Source of the DNA: JAHEKD01 sp965204695
GTDB lineage: Bacteria > Pseudomonadota > Gammaproteobacteria > Arenicellales > JAHEKD01
Length of the DNA: 64,000 nt
NCBI GenBank assembly: GCA_965204695.1
Contig: OZ242007.1
Coordinates: 3,286,001 to 3,350,000 of the forward strand
Reading direction: 5' to 3'
Shown here: positions 1 to 8,706 of the stretch, one piece after another
Layout of the letters: every line of letters starts with the position of its first letter
Numbering within the stretch: the stretch's first letter is position 1
The notes under the pieces: generated by a model
Told to the model about the DNA's origin: nothing
Databases searched by the model: none
Seen by the model: only the letters and a program-made list of their open reading frames with translations
Position numbers and translations under genes: made by a program

Positions 1-519
1 CTCGCGAGTGATTTCGCTGAATCGGCCCGCCGCATTCTCAATAAAAATTTTAAGCTCATAAATAAATAAACCCAAACCGCTGACTTCAAGAAGCCAACCT
101 TTGAAATCCATAGGCGTTTCAAATGGCATTTGTGCATCTTTATCGTTGATCCAGGTATAAGTGTGATGGCGGGTATGGGCATATCGGCGGTGATACGGCT
201 CTTCAAAATAAATGAACGATGAAATCCAGAATAACACTTCATTCAGATTCCTGTTTTTAAATGCTGTGCCATGGGCGCACTCATGTGAAAGCGAGTAAGC
301 GGGCACGGTCAAAAATATACCGTACAAAAACATCGCCGGAATTAACCACACTGTACCTTGTGACAGGTGAATTAAATAACCTGTTGTCAGTAAAAAGCCG
401 AGCCATTGTGCCAGCCAGATTAAACCAGGCTTGTCACTGCGTTTGGCCAGTTGTCTAATGAGTTTTTTATCTACACTAACCCCGGAAGAAGCAGCGTTAG
501 TTGCCTGATAGTCTGTCAT
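1..519 (-). CDS. Fatty acid desaturase family protein (3' end cut by window edge)
   Basis: Membrane di-iron desaturase family; such enzymes introduce double bonds or hydroxyls into acyl chains at the cytoplasmic membrane. Translating the minus strand from the ATG at 517-519 gives 173 open codons to the window edge. Visible are hydrophobic segments around residues 34-50 and 56-76, a first histidine box HECAH (residues 79-83) and a second box HTRHH (115-119), both placed as in the FA_desaturase family. The third histidine box would lie beyond the window. The ATG is 7 bp after the stop of the upstream class II aldolase gene, so the two probably share a transcript. Substrate is unknown. Confidence 0.85.
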   Translation of the reverse strand, partial: MTDYQATNAASSGVSVDKKLIRQLAKRSDKPGLIWLAQWLGFLLTTGYLIHLSQGTVWLIPAMFLYGIFLTVPAYSLSHECAHGTAFKNRNLNEVLFWISSFIYFEEPYHRRYAHTRHHTYTWINDKDAQMPFETPMDFKGWLLEVSGLGLFIYELKIFIENAAGRFSEITRE

Positions 520-526
520 CGCCGTC

Positions 527-1288
527 TTAATCCTTATAGTCAGGTTCTGTGTCATCTAAAATGGCCATCAACTCACGGAAGTGGTAGAGGGCGGCGTTTG
601 GGTAATTTTCCCATTGACAGGCGGTTTTTTCAGCGATCTCGTCACTTAAAACCTTCATCGGTTGCTGTGTCATTAGCGCTAACACATAGTTTCTTGCTGC
701 TCTTTCAAAATAATAGATATCGTCATAAGCCTGGGCCACAGTCGGTGCGATCACCATAAGGCCGTGATTACCCATAACCATAATGCGTTTGTCCTGCATT
801 AAACCGCAAACCCGTTCACCTTCTCGTTGAAATGCCATACCTCCAAAATCTTCATCGACAACTACCCGGTTAAAAAATCGGGCTGTATTTTGGTCAATAG
901 GCTGCATCAAGCTGTTTTCAAGACTGGCTAACACCGTAGCGTAGGTGCTGTGAACATGCAAAATACAACGCGCATGAGGAAGATTGCGATGTAAAGAGCC
1001 GTGTAAACCCCAGGCACTTGGATCAGGCGCGTCTGGTCGTTTCATGGTGTCCGGATCATTGGCATCACAAAGCAATAGATTGCTGGCCTTAACTCTAGAA
1101 AAATGAGTGCCATTAGGATTGATCAAAAACTGTGACCCGTCTTCAGAAACCGCTAGCGAAAAATGATTAGCTGCTGCTTCATGAAGGTCATGCCGTACCG
1201 CCCAACGGAAGGCGCAGGCTAATTCACACCGTTGTTGATAATGTTCAAGTTGGGTTTGATCTTTTTGGGCAAAAGCTTTGACAGTCAT
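527..1288 (-). CDS. Class II aldolase/adducin family protein
   Basis: 253 residues, the normal size for the zinc-dependent class II aldolase/adducin fold (fuculose-phosphate aldolase-like). Motifs seen are NHFS near residue 41, the metal-binding HVHSTY near residue 110 and a late NHG motif near residue 174 that supplies the third zinc histidine. Members cleave or epimerise sugar phosphates or act as decarboxylases and dehydratases; nothing here fixes the substrate. It starts 118 bp from a divergent LysR regulator at 1407, which probably controls it, and runs into the desaturase gene 7 bp downstream. Start is ATG at 1286-1288. Confidence 0.85.
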   Translation of the reverse strand: MTVKAFAQKDQTQLEHYQQRCELACAFRWAVRHDLHEAAANHFSLAVSEDGSQFLINPNGTHFSRVKASNLLLCDANDPDTMKRPDAPDPSAWGLHGSLHRNLPHARCILHVHSTYATVLASLENSLMQPIDQNTARFFNRVVVDEDFGGMAFQREGERVCGLMQDKRIMVMGNHGLMVIAPTVAQAYDDIYYFERAARNYVLALMTQQPMKVLSDEIAEKTACQWENYPNAALYHFRELMAILDDTEPDYKD

Positions 1289-1359
1289 GGCATGAATCCT
1301 GTGTGGTTTGAATAATAAAAAGTATGCAATTTCAATGGATTCAATACAAACGAAAAATT

Positions 1360-1389
1360 TTGAGTCTATCTATTAGTAATACTTATGAT
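1360..1389 (+). promoter_or_regulatory. Candidate sigma-70 promoter for the LysR gene
   Basis: TTGAGT (1360-1365), an 18-bp spacer and TATGAT (1384-1389) resemble -35 and -10 boxes. The spacing puts transcription start just upstream of the ATG at 1407. A second TATAAT lies at 1395-1400 but would leave almost no leader. This is pattern matching only. Confidence 0.35.
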
Positions 1390-1406
1390 TAACTTATAAT
1401 AAGCCT

Positions 1407-2285
1407 ATGGAACGAAGATTACCGCCTTTAAATTGGCTGCGAGCGTTTGAATCGGCCTCGCGTCATCTAAGTTTTACTGATGCTGCTCGAGAGCTGCATA
1501 TGACTCAGTCTGCTGTGAGTCAACAAATTAAAGCACTTGAAAATTACTTGGGTAAAACGTTTTTTATTCGCAAAGCACGTTCGCTAGAGTTAACCGTTGA
1601 TGCACAGAATTACCTGCCTACTGTTGAAGCGGCTTTTAAGTTGTTATATGAAGGCACTCAAGGCTTGTTAGGTATTGATCACGATCACTTACTGGAAGTG
1701 CGAGCAAACCTCGCTTTTTCAGTATTTTGGTTAACGCCCAGGTTAGACAACTTGTTTGAGAAGTATCCATGGATCAATCTGAACGTTGCCACCACGATTT
1801 GGACCGCCAGCCCGGCGACGCCTTATGCCAGCGTTGAGATTCGTTTTGATAGTGTGTTATCAGAAGGATTATCAATCGACCCATTGACTCAAGATCATTT
1901 TTATCCGGTCTGTTCACCGGAATTAGCAAAAAAGATTTCAACACCAAAAGATTTATTGGATTATCGGCTCATTGATGTAAGTGGAATAATCGAAGGTTGG
2001 GAAAAATGGTTTTCCACAGTCAAAATAAAATTGCCAAATGACAAACCCGTCGATAAAGCCAGTACTTATGTAGTGACTTTAAACATGGCTCAGTTAGGGC
2101 AGGGGATTGCACTCGGGCATGACATGATTGCCAAGGATTTAATTGAGCAGGGTAAGTTAGTTCGATTGTTCGATCACTCAATTCCAATGAAAGAACATTA
2201 TTATTTAATTCCGCCAGCAAAACGTAATGCCAACAAAGCGTCCAAAGTGTTTAGTGAATGGTTGATGCAGCAGATGACAGGCTAA
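1407..2285 (+). CDS. LysR family transcriptional regulator (GcvA-like)
   Basis: 292 residues with the standard LysR layout: an N-terminal winged helix-turn-helix (about residues 6-65, with the recognition segment around TQSAVSQQIKALE) followed by a periplasmic-binding-protein-like effector domain (about 90-290). The N-terminus, opening with basic residues then PPLNWLRAFE, is the usual signature of the GcvA/AmpR-like subgroup. It is transcribed away from the class II aldolase gene across a 118-bp shared promoter region, the classic arrangement for LysR control of a divergent target. The effector cannot be predicted. Confidence 0.9.
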   Translation: MERRLPPLNWLRAFESASRHLSFTDAARELHMTQSAVSQQIKALENYLGKTFFIRKARSLELTVDAQNYLPTVEAAFKLLYEGTQGLLGIDHDHLLEVRANLAFSVFWLTPRLDNLFEKYPWINLNVATTIWTASPATPYASVEIRFDSVLSEGLSIDPLTQDHFYPVCSPELAKKISTPKDLLDYRLIDVSGIIEGWEKWFSTVKIKLPNDKPVDKASTYVVTLNMAQLGQGIALGHDMIAKDLIEQGKLVRLFDHSIPMKEHYYLIPPAKRNANKASKVFSEWLMQQMTG

Positions 2286-2307
2286 TAACCTGGCATTCTA
2301 AGGCCTG

Positions 2308-2325
2308 TCCCCGCGAAGGCGGGGA
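2308..2325. repeat. REP-like palindrome (7-bp GC stem)
   Basis: TCCCCGC and GCGGGGA are perfect inverted arms around the loop GAAG, just after the LysR stop. This is one of several short GC-rich palindromes in intergenic DNA of this window, and it could also act as a terminator stem, though no T-run follows. Confidence 0.6.
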
Positions 2326-2380
2326 TCTGCTTGTGGCTGTTCGGGCTTATAACGGAGAAGTCTTTTCAATAAGAAGGCTG

Positions 2381-2923
2381 TCATTCACTCGGTATATCGA
2401 TCAAAAAATCGGTAATTCCGACATCGTGACCGAATTGACTAAGCATGGTGCTTAACTGACCGCGATGGTGAGTTTGATGATTAAAAAAGTGAAATAACAG
2501 CTCGGCAAAATTACGTTTATAAACTATTCCTCTGGTGTCATTGTATTCAATGGATTGATGGAAATCTTTCTCGGAAATATCATTACCAATCCAATCAACA
2601 ATAAGTTGATCCAATTCTCTTCGCTTTATCAATAATTCATCAAAATCCCGATAGGCAATCTGATCAAGTGATTGAAACGATGGAAATTCGCTTATTCTAG
2701 TCAATGATTTAAATCCAGTGGGATGAGTTTGAAATCGTTCTAGCCAGAGTAAATCCCCTGTGAGGATATGATTTAAAGTAGCAAATACCGACCCAAAAAA
2801 TGCCCCAACATCTTCTTTAAGTTGGGTTTCGGTTAAAGCAGATGCTGCCTCATAGACCTGCTTATTCATTCGGGTGTTGTAAGCGGCCATCAGAATAAAA
2901 TGATTTTTAATATCAATGCCCAT
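2381..2923 (-). CDS. DinB family protein
   Basis: 180 residues, matching the DinB/YfiT four-helix bundle family, whose members bind a divalent metal through three histidines and in some cases use bacillithiol or mycothiol as thiol cofactor. Histidines in the expected places are in LNHILTGD (near residue 51) and in the late segment HQTHHRGQLS (near residues 149-157), the family's most recognisable motif. Function in this organism is unknown. It starts 4 bp after the stop of the acyltransferase gene and is probably the last gene of the leftward AEC-MOSC-acyltransferase-DinB cluster. Confidence 0.85.
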   Translation of the reverse strand: MGIDIKNHFILMAAYNTRMNKQVYEAASALTETQLKEDVGAFFGSVFATLNHILTGDLLWLERFQTHPTGFKSLTRISEFPSFQSLDQIAYRDFDELLIKRRELDQLIVDWIGNDISEKDFHQSIEYNDTRGIVYKRNFAELLFHFFNHQTHHRGQLSTMLSQFGHDVGITDFLIDIPSE

Positions 2924-2927
2924 GTTT

Positions 2928-3995
2928 TTAATTCGTCGCTGGAAGTTTGTTTGTCGAAGCGGATGAACGATAATGATTGTTTCTTAGTAGAAAATGTTTT
3001 TCTACTAAATGCCACATCAGTATTCCTCCAATCAAAGTGCAGGCCACGATGCTTGAGAAAAATAGCAAGGGTTTGCTTGCAAACCATCCAAAATGGAGAA
3101 ATAGTTGAATCAATGGAAAGTGAATAATATAAATGCCATAAGAAAAATCACCAAACTTGCCAAAGTTGCCAAGATAACAGAAAAGTCCACAAAATATGAC
3201 TAATGTCGCTAAGGCAAATGGCTCAGCAAAGTTCAACGGGAAGTGATTTTTGCCAAGAAAAATAACAACAGCAATTGGCAGGATGAACTTCATATATTTC
3301 GAAAAAGTATCAAGATAATAATAAAAAAAAGCGCCCGCCATAAAGTAAGACATCTGCCCCGGAAGTTGTCGAGCCAAAACATTGTAAATATTCTTGTCTG
3401 ACGTTGTGGCTAAACCAGTCAGAATCTCGACATAAGTTAATGAGCCAGCGTAAATTAATACAATAATCAGCACAGGGGTAAATTTTCTGCATAAGTAAGC
3501 AATAATAGGTACAATCAGATAAAACATCATTTCTATTTTTAATGTCCAAAGCGCACCATTAACAGCGTTAAACCTATTTTCTTCAAATACACTTGGCAAT
3601 GTGGGTTCTAGAAAATTCAGGAAAACTAGATTAGCAGCTAAGTAATTAATCCACTTCGCAGAAAAATAATTAGTTAACGTTTGCGTGCTAATCAAACAAA
3701 AGCCTAATGCGGCAATCAGAATTATGGTTGCATAGGCCGGGTAAATTCTGCGAATTCGTTTGCCGAAGTATGAATTAACTGATGATGATCGTTCATAACT
3801 CATTAAAATCAAAAATCCACTTACAACAAAAAACGCCTTTATGGCTACATCTGATGAGAAAATAATCTTGATCCACTCAAGCTCTTGATAACCGGAAAGT
3901 TCATAAGCGTGGACAAAACAAACCGATGCTGCAAAGATTAACCGTAATAAATCGAAATTATTATTCTTTAAACGGTTTACTTGATGCGATGACAT
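2928..3995 (-). CDS. Acyltransferase 3 family membrane protein (OafA/YrhL type)
   Basis: About 355 residues, with many hydrophobic helices across the whole length, the layout of integral membrane acyltransferase 3 proteins. These O-acylate extracytoplasmic sugars such as LPS O-antigen, peptidoglycan or exopolysaccharide. Near the N-terminus the segment FDLLRLIFAASVCFVHAYEL carries the expected R and H residues, followed by KAFFVVSGFLI and RRIYPAY, all family hallmarks. I place the start at the ATG at 3993-3995; a TTG at 4005-4007 would overlap the MOSC stop and is an alternative. No dedicated polysaccharide cluster lies alongside, so the substrate is open. Confidence 0.85.
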   Translation of the reverse strand: MSSHQVNRLKNNNFDLLRLIFAASVCFVHAYELSGYQELEWIKIIFSSDVAIKAFFVVSGFLILMSYERSSSVNSYFGKRIRRIYPAYATIILIAALGFCLISTQTLTNYFSAKWINYLAANLVFLNFLEPTLPSVFEENRFNAVNGALWTLKIEMMFYLIVPIIAYLCRKFTPVLIIVLIYAGSLTYVEILTGLATTSDKNIYNVLARQLPGQMSYFMAGAFFYYYLDTFSKYMKFILPIAVVIFLGKNHFPLNFAEPFALATLVIFCGLFCYLGNFGKFGDFSYGIYIIHFPLIQLFLHFGWFASKPLLFFSSIVACTLIGGILMWHLVEKHFLLRNNHYRSSASTNKLPATN

Positions 3996-4003
3996 TGAAA
4001 GGC

Positions 4004-4663
4004 TCAAGTCGGCTGATGATTAGATAAATACTCGAGCCGCTTTTGCAGTCTCGTTTTCCACTCTAAGTTCAATTTTGGTGTATTGATCAGTTTCTCGAGC
4101 ATTTCCGGTAAAGGCCGGTGTTGAGTAACTATTTGTGTAAATTCACCTACTGAAACGGAGTGCTCCTGTCGTTCCTGCATTTGAATTTCATCGCCTGCTG
4201 TCATGGTTCCATGCTCAATGACCCGATAATACCAACCTGTAATTTGATTTTGAGCGATAAATTTAGCTAACCGGTGACATTCAAAGCGAGCATTAATTTT
4301 CCAACATGGGCTGCGTGGTTGTGAGACTTGCACTAGAACTGTACCTATTCGATAAACATCACCAATGTTCACATTCGAATCATTAAGATTAGTACTGGAA
4401 ATATTTTCACCAATACTGCCTGGAATAGCGATTTGTTTGAGATCTGCAAATGCCTCAATAATTTTTTCGTAGCTGTGAATCGAATATTGATGTAATGCCT
4501 TTTCAGGGCCGCCGTGGAAACGCCGATCAGCTTGAATATCACCGATTATTCCATTGCGATCAACTTTGGCTAGATCAATTGGATCTTTATAGATTCCCGT
4601 TTTCTCACCATCCGGCTCGAGAAATTTGATTGAACCACTGTAAAGTCCCGTGATCTGATTCAT
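4004..4663 (-). CDS. MOSC domain protein (YiiM-like)
   Basis: 219 residues from the chosen ATG at 4661-4663, which overlaps the TGA stop of the upstream AEC gene as ATGA. MOSC domains bind molybdenum cofactor sulfur through a conserved cysteine; YiiM-type proteins reduce N-hydroxylated purines. The conserved strings RRFHGGPEKALHQY, GSIGENI and SQPRSPCWKI (with the candidate Moco cysteine) are present, followed by a helical tail around residues 165-215 like the YiiM 3-alpha domain. An ATG 18 bp further upstream is possible but loses the tidy coupling with the AEC gene. Confidence 0.88.
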   Translation of the reverse strand: MNQITGLYSGSIKFLEPDGEKTGIYKDPIDLAKVDRNGIIGDIQADRRFHGGPEKALHQYSIHSYEKIIEAFADLKQIAIPGSIGENISSTNLNDSNVNIGDVYRIGTVLVQVSQPRSPCWKINARFECHRLAKFIAQNQITGWYYRVIEHGTMTAGDEIQMQERQEHSVSVGEFTQIVTQHRPLPEMLEKLINTPKLNLEWKTRLQKRLEYLSNHQPT

Positions 4664-5595
4664 GACACAGATACTAACCATAAAATAAGAGGAATGCTAA
4701 ACATCGAGACAATAACTTGAAGTGAAGCTGTAGCTGCGTATAAATCTGCATCGCCACCCATTTCCCTGGCTAACACATAACCGTTCATGGCAGTTGATAC
4801 TGCCGCACAAAGCATAATCATCTCAAAAGCCAAACCACTTACATCAAATATTAATGCGCAGACGAACACTAATAGTGGAAAAATAAACAACTTTGCGACA
4901 ATACCAATTGACACATCACTTCGCGGCTTGATCAATGTACGAACACGAATACCAGCACCAACGGTGAGCAAGCCGATCCCAAGCCCGGCTCGAGCAATAA
5001 CATCCAAGCTCACCATCAGCGGTTCATAAATGGGTATTTCAGCCAGGTTTATGAATAACCCTATGAAAGCACCCCAGATTAACGGCACTTTAAGGGCATT
5101 AAATAACGTGGAACCTAAAGTTGGTTTGCGATCACTGGTGAGAATGGTCATAGCGACAATATTGATAATATTCAATAAAGCAACCGTTAATGCCATGACT
5201 AAAGCCACGATGGCTAAACCTTGATCTCCAGACAACTTGCTCGCAATCGCCAAAGCTATAAATGCGTTCCATCGGGTCGAAGTCTGAAATACTGAACTAA
5301 AACTGCGATCATCGGTATTTAATAATCTGTTTAATGGTCTGCGTAATTGCCAAACCAAAATTACATGCACAATCACAGCTAGTAAATAAGCGTAGGTAAT
5401 TGATCCCAGATCAATATTTTTGAGGTCCATTTTGATCAACGATACCATTACCAAAGCTGGAAACAACAACCAATACCCTAACGACTCAATGCCACGCCAT
5501 TGTGGTTCAGGAACAATAGAGGATTTGCGCAATAGCAACCCAACCGCAATTACCAGGAAAACGGGTAACAGGCTTTCAAAAACAATAGCGCCCAA
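4660..5595 (-). CDS. AEC family transporter (auxin efflux carrier superfamily)
   Basis: 311 residues with about ten hydrophobic segments filling the protein, in the five-plus-five arrangement of the AEC/bile-acid-transporter-like fold. Bacterial members move small organic acids such as malate or malonate. The start is a TTG at 5593-5595, giving an N-terminus (ESLLPVFLVIAVGLLLRK) that matches the family's normal beginning; I see no in-frame ATG nearby. Its stop overlaps the MOSC start. A 47-bp gap separates it from the upstream GFA gene on the same strand. Confidence 0.85.
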   Translation of the reverse strand: MGAIVFESLLPVFLVIAVGLLLRKSSIVPEPQWRGIESLGYWLLFPALVMVSLIKMDLKNIDLGSITYAYLLAVIVHVILVWQLRRPLNRLLNTDDRSFSSVFQTSTRWNAFIALAIASKLSGDQGLAIVALVMALTVALLNIINIVAMTILTSDRKPTLGSTLFNALKVPLIWGAFIGLFINLAEIPIYEPLMVSLDVIARAGLGIGLLTVGAGIRVRTLIKPRSDVSIGIVAKLFIFPLLVFVCALIFDVSGLAFEMIMLCAAVSTAMNGYVLAREMGGDADLYAATASLQVIVSMFSIPLILWLVSVS

Positions 5596-5642
5596 AATTA
5601 ACTACTCTAAAAAGTTGATCGATCAGTTATTATTGATGTCGG

Positions 5643-6071
5643 TTATGCTTTCCAACTGTCACCATCTTCCGCTGCCGAACCGGAAAAATGAGGTAAATGA
5701 TCATCGACCTCGAACCAGGAGATTTTTTCACAATAGTGCACATGGGCTAATGGACTGAATTCATCAGGGTGATCGAATGTCCCTAGATGAATCTGTATGT
5801 ATCCGGGAAACTGATTGGCCTGATAAGTGAGTGGGCTGCCACAATCATGACAAAATCCTCTGTGTATGCCATTGGATGACTGGAAAACTTTGGGGTTTCC
5901 CTGAAAAAAAGTGACATCACTATCATTAAAGCCAACATAAGTGACTGCAGCTGCACCTGTTGCCCTGCGGCAACTTTGACAGTGACAATAGCCTACCCAT
6001 ACAGTTGGACCTTGTGCGCGGTATTTTATTTTTCCGCAAAGACATTGCCCTGTATAATTTTTTTCGGTCAT
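5643..6071 (-). CDS. GFA/CENP-V family zinc protein
   Basis: 142 residues, typical of the glutathione-dependent formaldehyde-activating enzyme (GFA) fold, a small zinc-binding beta structure. The zinc cysteines are in place: C10 and C12 (CLCGKIKY), C29, C31 and C34 (CHCQSCRRATGA), and C74 and C77 (FCHDCGSPLTY). Only some members catalyse S-hydroxymethylglutathione formation, and no glutathione-dependent formaldehyde dehydrogenase gene is nearby, so that specific activity should not be assumed. Confidence 0.88.
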   Translation of the reverse strand: MTEKNYTGQCLCGKIKYRAQGPTVWVGYCHCQSCRRATGAAAVTYVGFNDSDVTFFQGNPKVFQSSNGIHRGFCHDCGSPLTYQANQFPGYIQIHLGTFDHPDEFSPLAHVHYCEKISWFEVDDHLPHFSGSAAEDGDSWKA

Positions 6072-6183
6072 TTTTGTTGTCTAGAAAGAAGTCTTGAACA
6101 TTATAGTGAATTGGTTGCCGTTATGTTGATTTAAAAAAGTTACATGCATGATATAGTTGCGCCAAACGTAAGCAGTTTTATTT

Positions 6184-7059
6184 ATGGGTGGCGATAAGAG
6201 TAAGCAACTTCAAGTTCGTGAAAAAACCTTGATGGATGGTTTTTTCATCAAGCGTGTGTTGAAGTTTTTTTTTAAAATTCTGTTCAAACTCACAGGCTGG
6301 ACATCCGGGCCGGCACCTAAAACGACTGGTGTGGTGATCGGTGCACCGCACACTTCGAATTGGGATTTTTTATTTGGTTTGGGTGCAGCGATCATTGAAG
6401 ATGTCAAAGTTTATTTCTCTATAAAAGAAAGCTGGTGTCGTATGCCTGTGGTTGGCCCTATTATTATGTGGCTGGGAGGTATTCCTATTGATCGATCCGT
6501 TCCGGGCCTGGGCCAATCAGAGCAAATCGCCAAATTTGTTGAGAAAATGAAAGGCCAGTGGATTTATTTTGCTTTCACACCAGAAGGTACACGTAGTAAA
6601 GTTGAAAAGTGGAAGACTGGTTTTTACCATGTTGCCCAGGATTGTCAGCTTCCTTTACATTTAGCCAAATTGGATTACGACAATAAAAATGCGGGCATTT
6701 TCCACAGCTTTCACCCAACTGGAAACAAGGAAGAAGACGTAAAGGTTTTGCAACAAGCATATAGTCTGATTCACGGTCAAAACACTGAAAAGCAATTTCC
6801 CGATTATGCAGGCAAAGTACCTGAAGTTTCCGGTACTGATGCACAAATCATGAAAGCCATGTATTTGATTGGTGATCAAGCCACTGAGCTTCAAATCGCT
6901 GCCAGAGCCAATTTCAGTGTCCAGGCGTCATCCATGTTAGAGCCGTTAATCGTAGCAGGACTGGTTGAAAAATCTGAAAATGAATTCAATGAACTTGCTT
7001 ACACTTTAACTTTAAAAGGTAAAGGCGCATTGCTACATCTATTTGCTGAATTAGTTTGA
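6184..7059 (+). CDS. PlsC-type acyltransferase with C-terminal winged-helix-like domain
   Basis: 291 residues. Residues about 45-190 are a 1-acylglycerol-phosphate acyltransferase-like domain: the catalytic HTSNWD (HX4D) motif near residue 57, GGIPIDRS near 98 and FTPEGTRSKVEKWKTGFYH near 130. Single-domain relatives normally end near residue 215. Here another 75 residues follow, with alternating helices and an amphipathic hairpin (EPLIVAGLVEKSENEF then YTLTLKGKGAL) that look like a winged helix. No signal peptide is seen, so it is cytoplasmic or membrane-associated. Start uncertain: ATG at 6184 or ATG at 6232; neither has a strong ribosome site. It ends 1 bp from a convergent gene. Confidence 0.8.
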   Translation: MGGDKSKQLQVREKTLMDGFFIKRVLKFFFKILFKLTGWTSGPAPKTTGVVIGAPHTSNWDFLFGLGAAIIEDVKVYFSIKESWCRMPVVGPIIMWLGGIPIDRSVPGLGQSEQIAKFVEKMKGQWIYFAFTPEGTRSKVEKWKTGFYHVAQDCQLPLHLAKLDYDNKNAGIFHSFHPTGNKEEDVKVLQQAYSLIHGQNTEKQFPDYAGKVPEVSGTDAQIMKAMYLIGDQATELQIAARANFSVQASSMLEPLIVAGLVEKSENEFNELAYTLTLKGKGALLHLFAELV

Positions 7060-7060
7060 T

Positions 7061-7618
7061 TTAAAACATACGCAGACTCGACTCGATTTGCACAGCCAGC
7101 TTGCTGTAATCAATTTTTTGAGAAATATCTAGTTTAATTAATTTGCCAATATTTAGTGGGAGGAATGTTTGGTAGGTTTTCATCCATTGCAGAATTTGCT
7201 CGACTGATTTTTGTTGATCAAGATGCCCAGGATGACGAGTTCTCAATCTGAATCTGTTTGCCGCCAGCTCAACAGGACAATCACAATAAAGCTCTACAAT
7301 GTTTTGGTAAGTTCTATTAATCCATTCAGTAGAAGTACCAGAGTTAATGGTGTAACCATCCGGCCGCCAGTGAGAAATAAGCACTACTTTGTCTAATTTT
7401 TGTGTTTGTTGTTGAAATAATTGATCACTTTGGCGTGACAGAGATTGTCGATGATTGCCATCTCCGATTCCACATCTTTGGAATAAATCCTCAAGAAAAT
7501 CATCCTTGTCTAAGTAAGGAATTCTCAAGGCTTTGGCCACTTTTTGGCCAACGGTTGTTTTTCCGCTGGCTGGTAGGCCTGTAACAACTATGCAAAATTT
7601 TTTTGTTCTATTTAACAT
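7061..7618 (-). CDS. P-loop NTP-dependent kinase (AAA_33-like)
   Basis: 185 residues from the ATG at 7616-7618. An N-terminal Walker A motif GLPASGKTTVG (about residues 14-24) is followed by YLDKDDFLEDLF, where the acidic residues fit the substrate-binding position of small-molecule kinases (gluconate kinase, chloramphenicol phosphotransferase, zeta-toxin relatives). A later segment (ANRFRLRTRHPGHLD) supplies lid arginines. The substrate is not identifiable. The ATG lies 2 bp after the stop of the upstream glycosyltransferase, so the two are co-transcribed and probably act on related molecules. Confidence 0.78.
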   Translation of the reverse strand: MLNRTKKFCIVVTGLPASGKTTVGQKVAKALRIPYLDKDDFLEDLFQRCGIGDGNHRQSLSRQSDQLFQQQTQKLDKVVLISHWRPDGYTINSGTSTEWINRTYQNIVELYCDCPVELAANRFRLRTRHPGHLDQQKSVEQILQWMKTYQTFLPLNIGKLIKLDISQKIDYSKLAVQIESSLRMF

Positions 7619-7620
7619 TA

Positions 7621-8643
7621 TTATGCTGCACAAAGATAATCCAAGCCCTCAGTAAATCCATGCTGGTTTAGATATTCTCTGATGTCATTTCTGGCACCTC
7701 GCGCGCTGACTGCAACCAAGATTAATTGATCAGTCCTTTCCAATTCACAAGCACTGACAATGGGTTTATTGCGTTTGGTTCTGCCAATTCGATTTGGTGC
7801 TATGTCAATAAAGTCCCTGACTGAACCGTTATTATTCATAACTTCGTCGTGTAACAATGCGCCAGTAGGACCACTACCCCAAATACGAAAAGTTCGGTTC
7901 TTATAACATTGGCATAAATAAAAAGTTTTGGCCCTGAAAAAAGACTTTTTGCCATAGCGACTTGACCGACGTGATAACCGATCATCGTGATCACGCCAGC
8001 GCAGCAAAATCCCTTCCGGTTTGCCAAAATTTAAGTCCTTTTTATAAGCTCTGAGCCATAAATCATAGTCTTCCGGCCAGGGTGAATTTCGATAACCGCC
8101 AAGTTCCAACCAGTGGCTTTTTCTCATCATTGCTGTTGGATGTGGAATTGGACTTTCGATAAAGATACTTTTAGCGATATCGTCAGGGTGAGTAAGCTGG
8201 TTAATCCAGTCTTGATAATACTGATAACCACCGCCAATATGTTCACTGTCTTTGAAAATCTCGACTTGAGTTGCGCTGATATGTATATCCGGGTTATTTA
8301 ATAAATAATCGACTTGAGTTTCAATACGTTTTGGTAACGAAATATCATCGCTGTCCATGCGTGCAATCAAATCGAAATTTGCATTGTTTACGCCGTGGTT
8401 TAGAGCATCAACAATACCCTTGCCGGGATTTTCAAGAATGCGAATTCGATCATCAGTTTTATCCAACCGCTGCAAAGCTTTATCACTTGAGTGATCATCG
8501 ATAACGATTAATTCAAGATTTTTGTGGGTTTGGGTAAGAATACTGTTAACAGCCGCTTGCAGATAGTTACCTGCATTACGAACCGGCATAATGATACTTA
8601 CTGCAGGACAGTCATCTATGTTGTTTGTTTTTACCTTTAGCAC
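7621..8643 (-). CDS. Family 2 glycosyltransferase with C-terminal Rossmann-like extension
   Basis: 340 residues. The first 230 or so are a GT-A fold family 2 transferase: VSIIMPVRNAGNYLQAAVNS at the start, VIDDHSSD for the nucleotide-sugar site, and the metal-binding DSDD near residue 97. GT2 enzymes usually transfer a sugar to an exopolysaccharide or LPS precursor at the inner face of the membrane. Residues about 248-340 form an extra domain beginning FRIWGSGPTGA, a glycine-rich nucleotide-binding pattern like that of sugar acetyltransferase N-domains. The start is a GTG at 8641-8643; no in-frame ATG is available near it. It is followed 2 bp later by a small kinase gene. Confidence 0.85.
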   Translation of the reverse strand: MLKVKTNNIDDCPAVSIIMPVRNAGNYLQAAVNSILTQTHKNLELIVIDDHSSDKALQRLDKTDDRIRILENPGKGIVDALNHGVNNANFDLIARMDSDDISLPKRIETQVDYLLNNPDIHISATQVEIFKDSEHIGGGYQYYQDWINQLTHPDDIAKSIFIESPIPHPTAMMRKSHWLELGGYRNSPWPEDYDLWLRAYKKDLNFGKPEGILLRWRDHDDRLSRRSSRYGKKSFFRAKTFYLCQCYKNRTFRIWGSGPTGALLHDEVMNNNGSVRDFIDIAPNRIGRTKRNKPIVSACELERTDQLILVAVSARGARNDIREYLNQHGFTEGLDYLCAA

Positions 8644-8706
8644 TCAACTTCAAGATTACAAGGTTTATAATCGTTCGAACTTTAATCTATTTCGTTTATT
8701 AAAAAT

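Noticed and set aside
5420..5758. 112-codon plus-strand frame spanning the AEC and GFA genes
   Set aside because: It is antisense to two recognised genes and has no family features.
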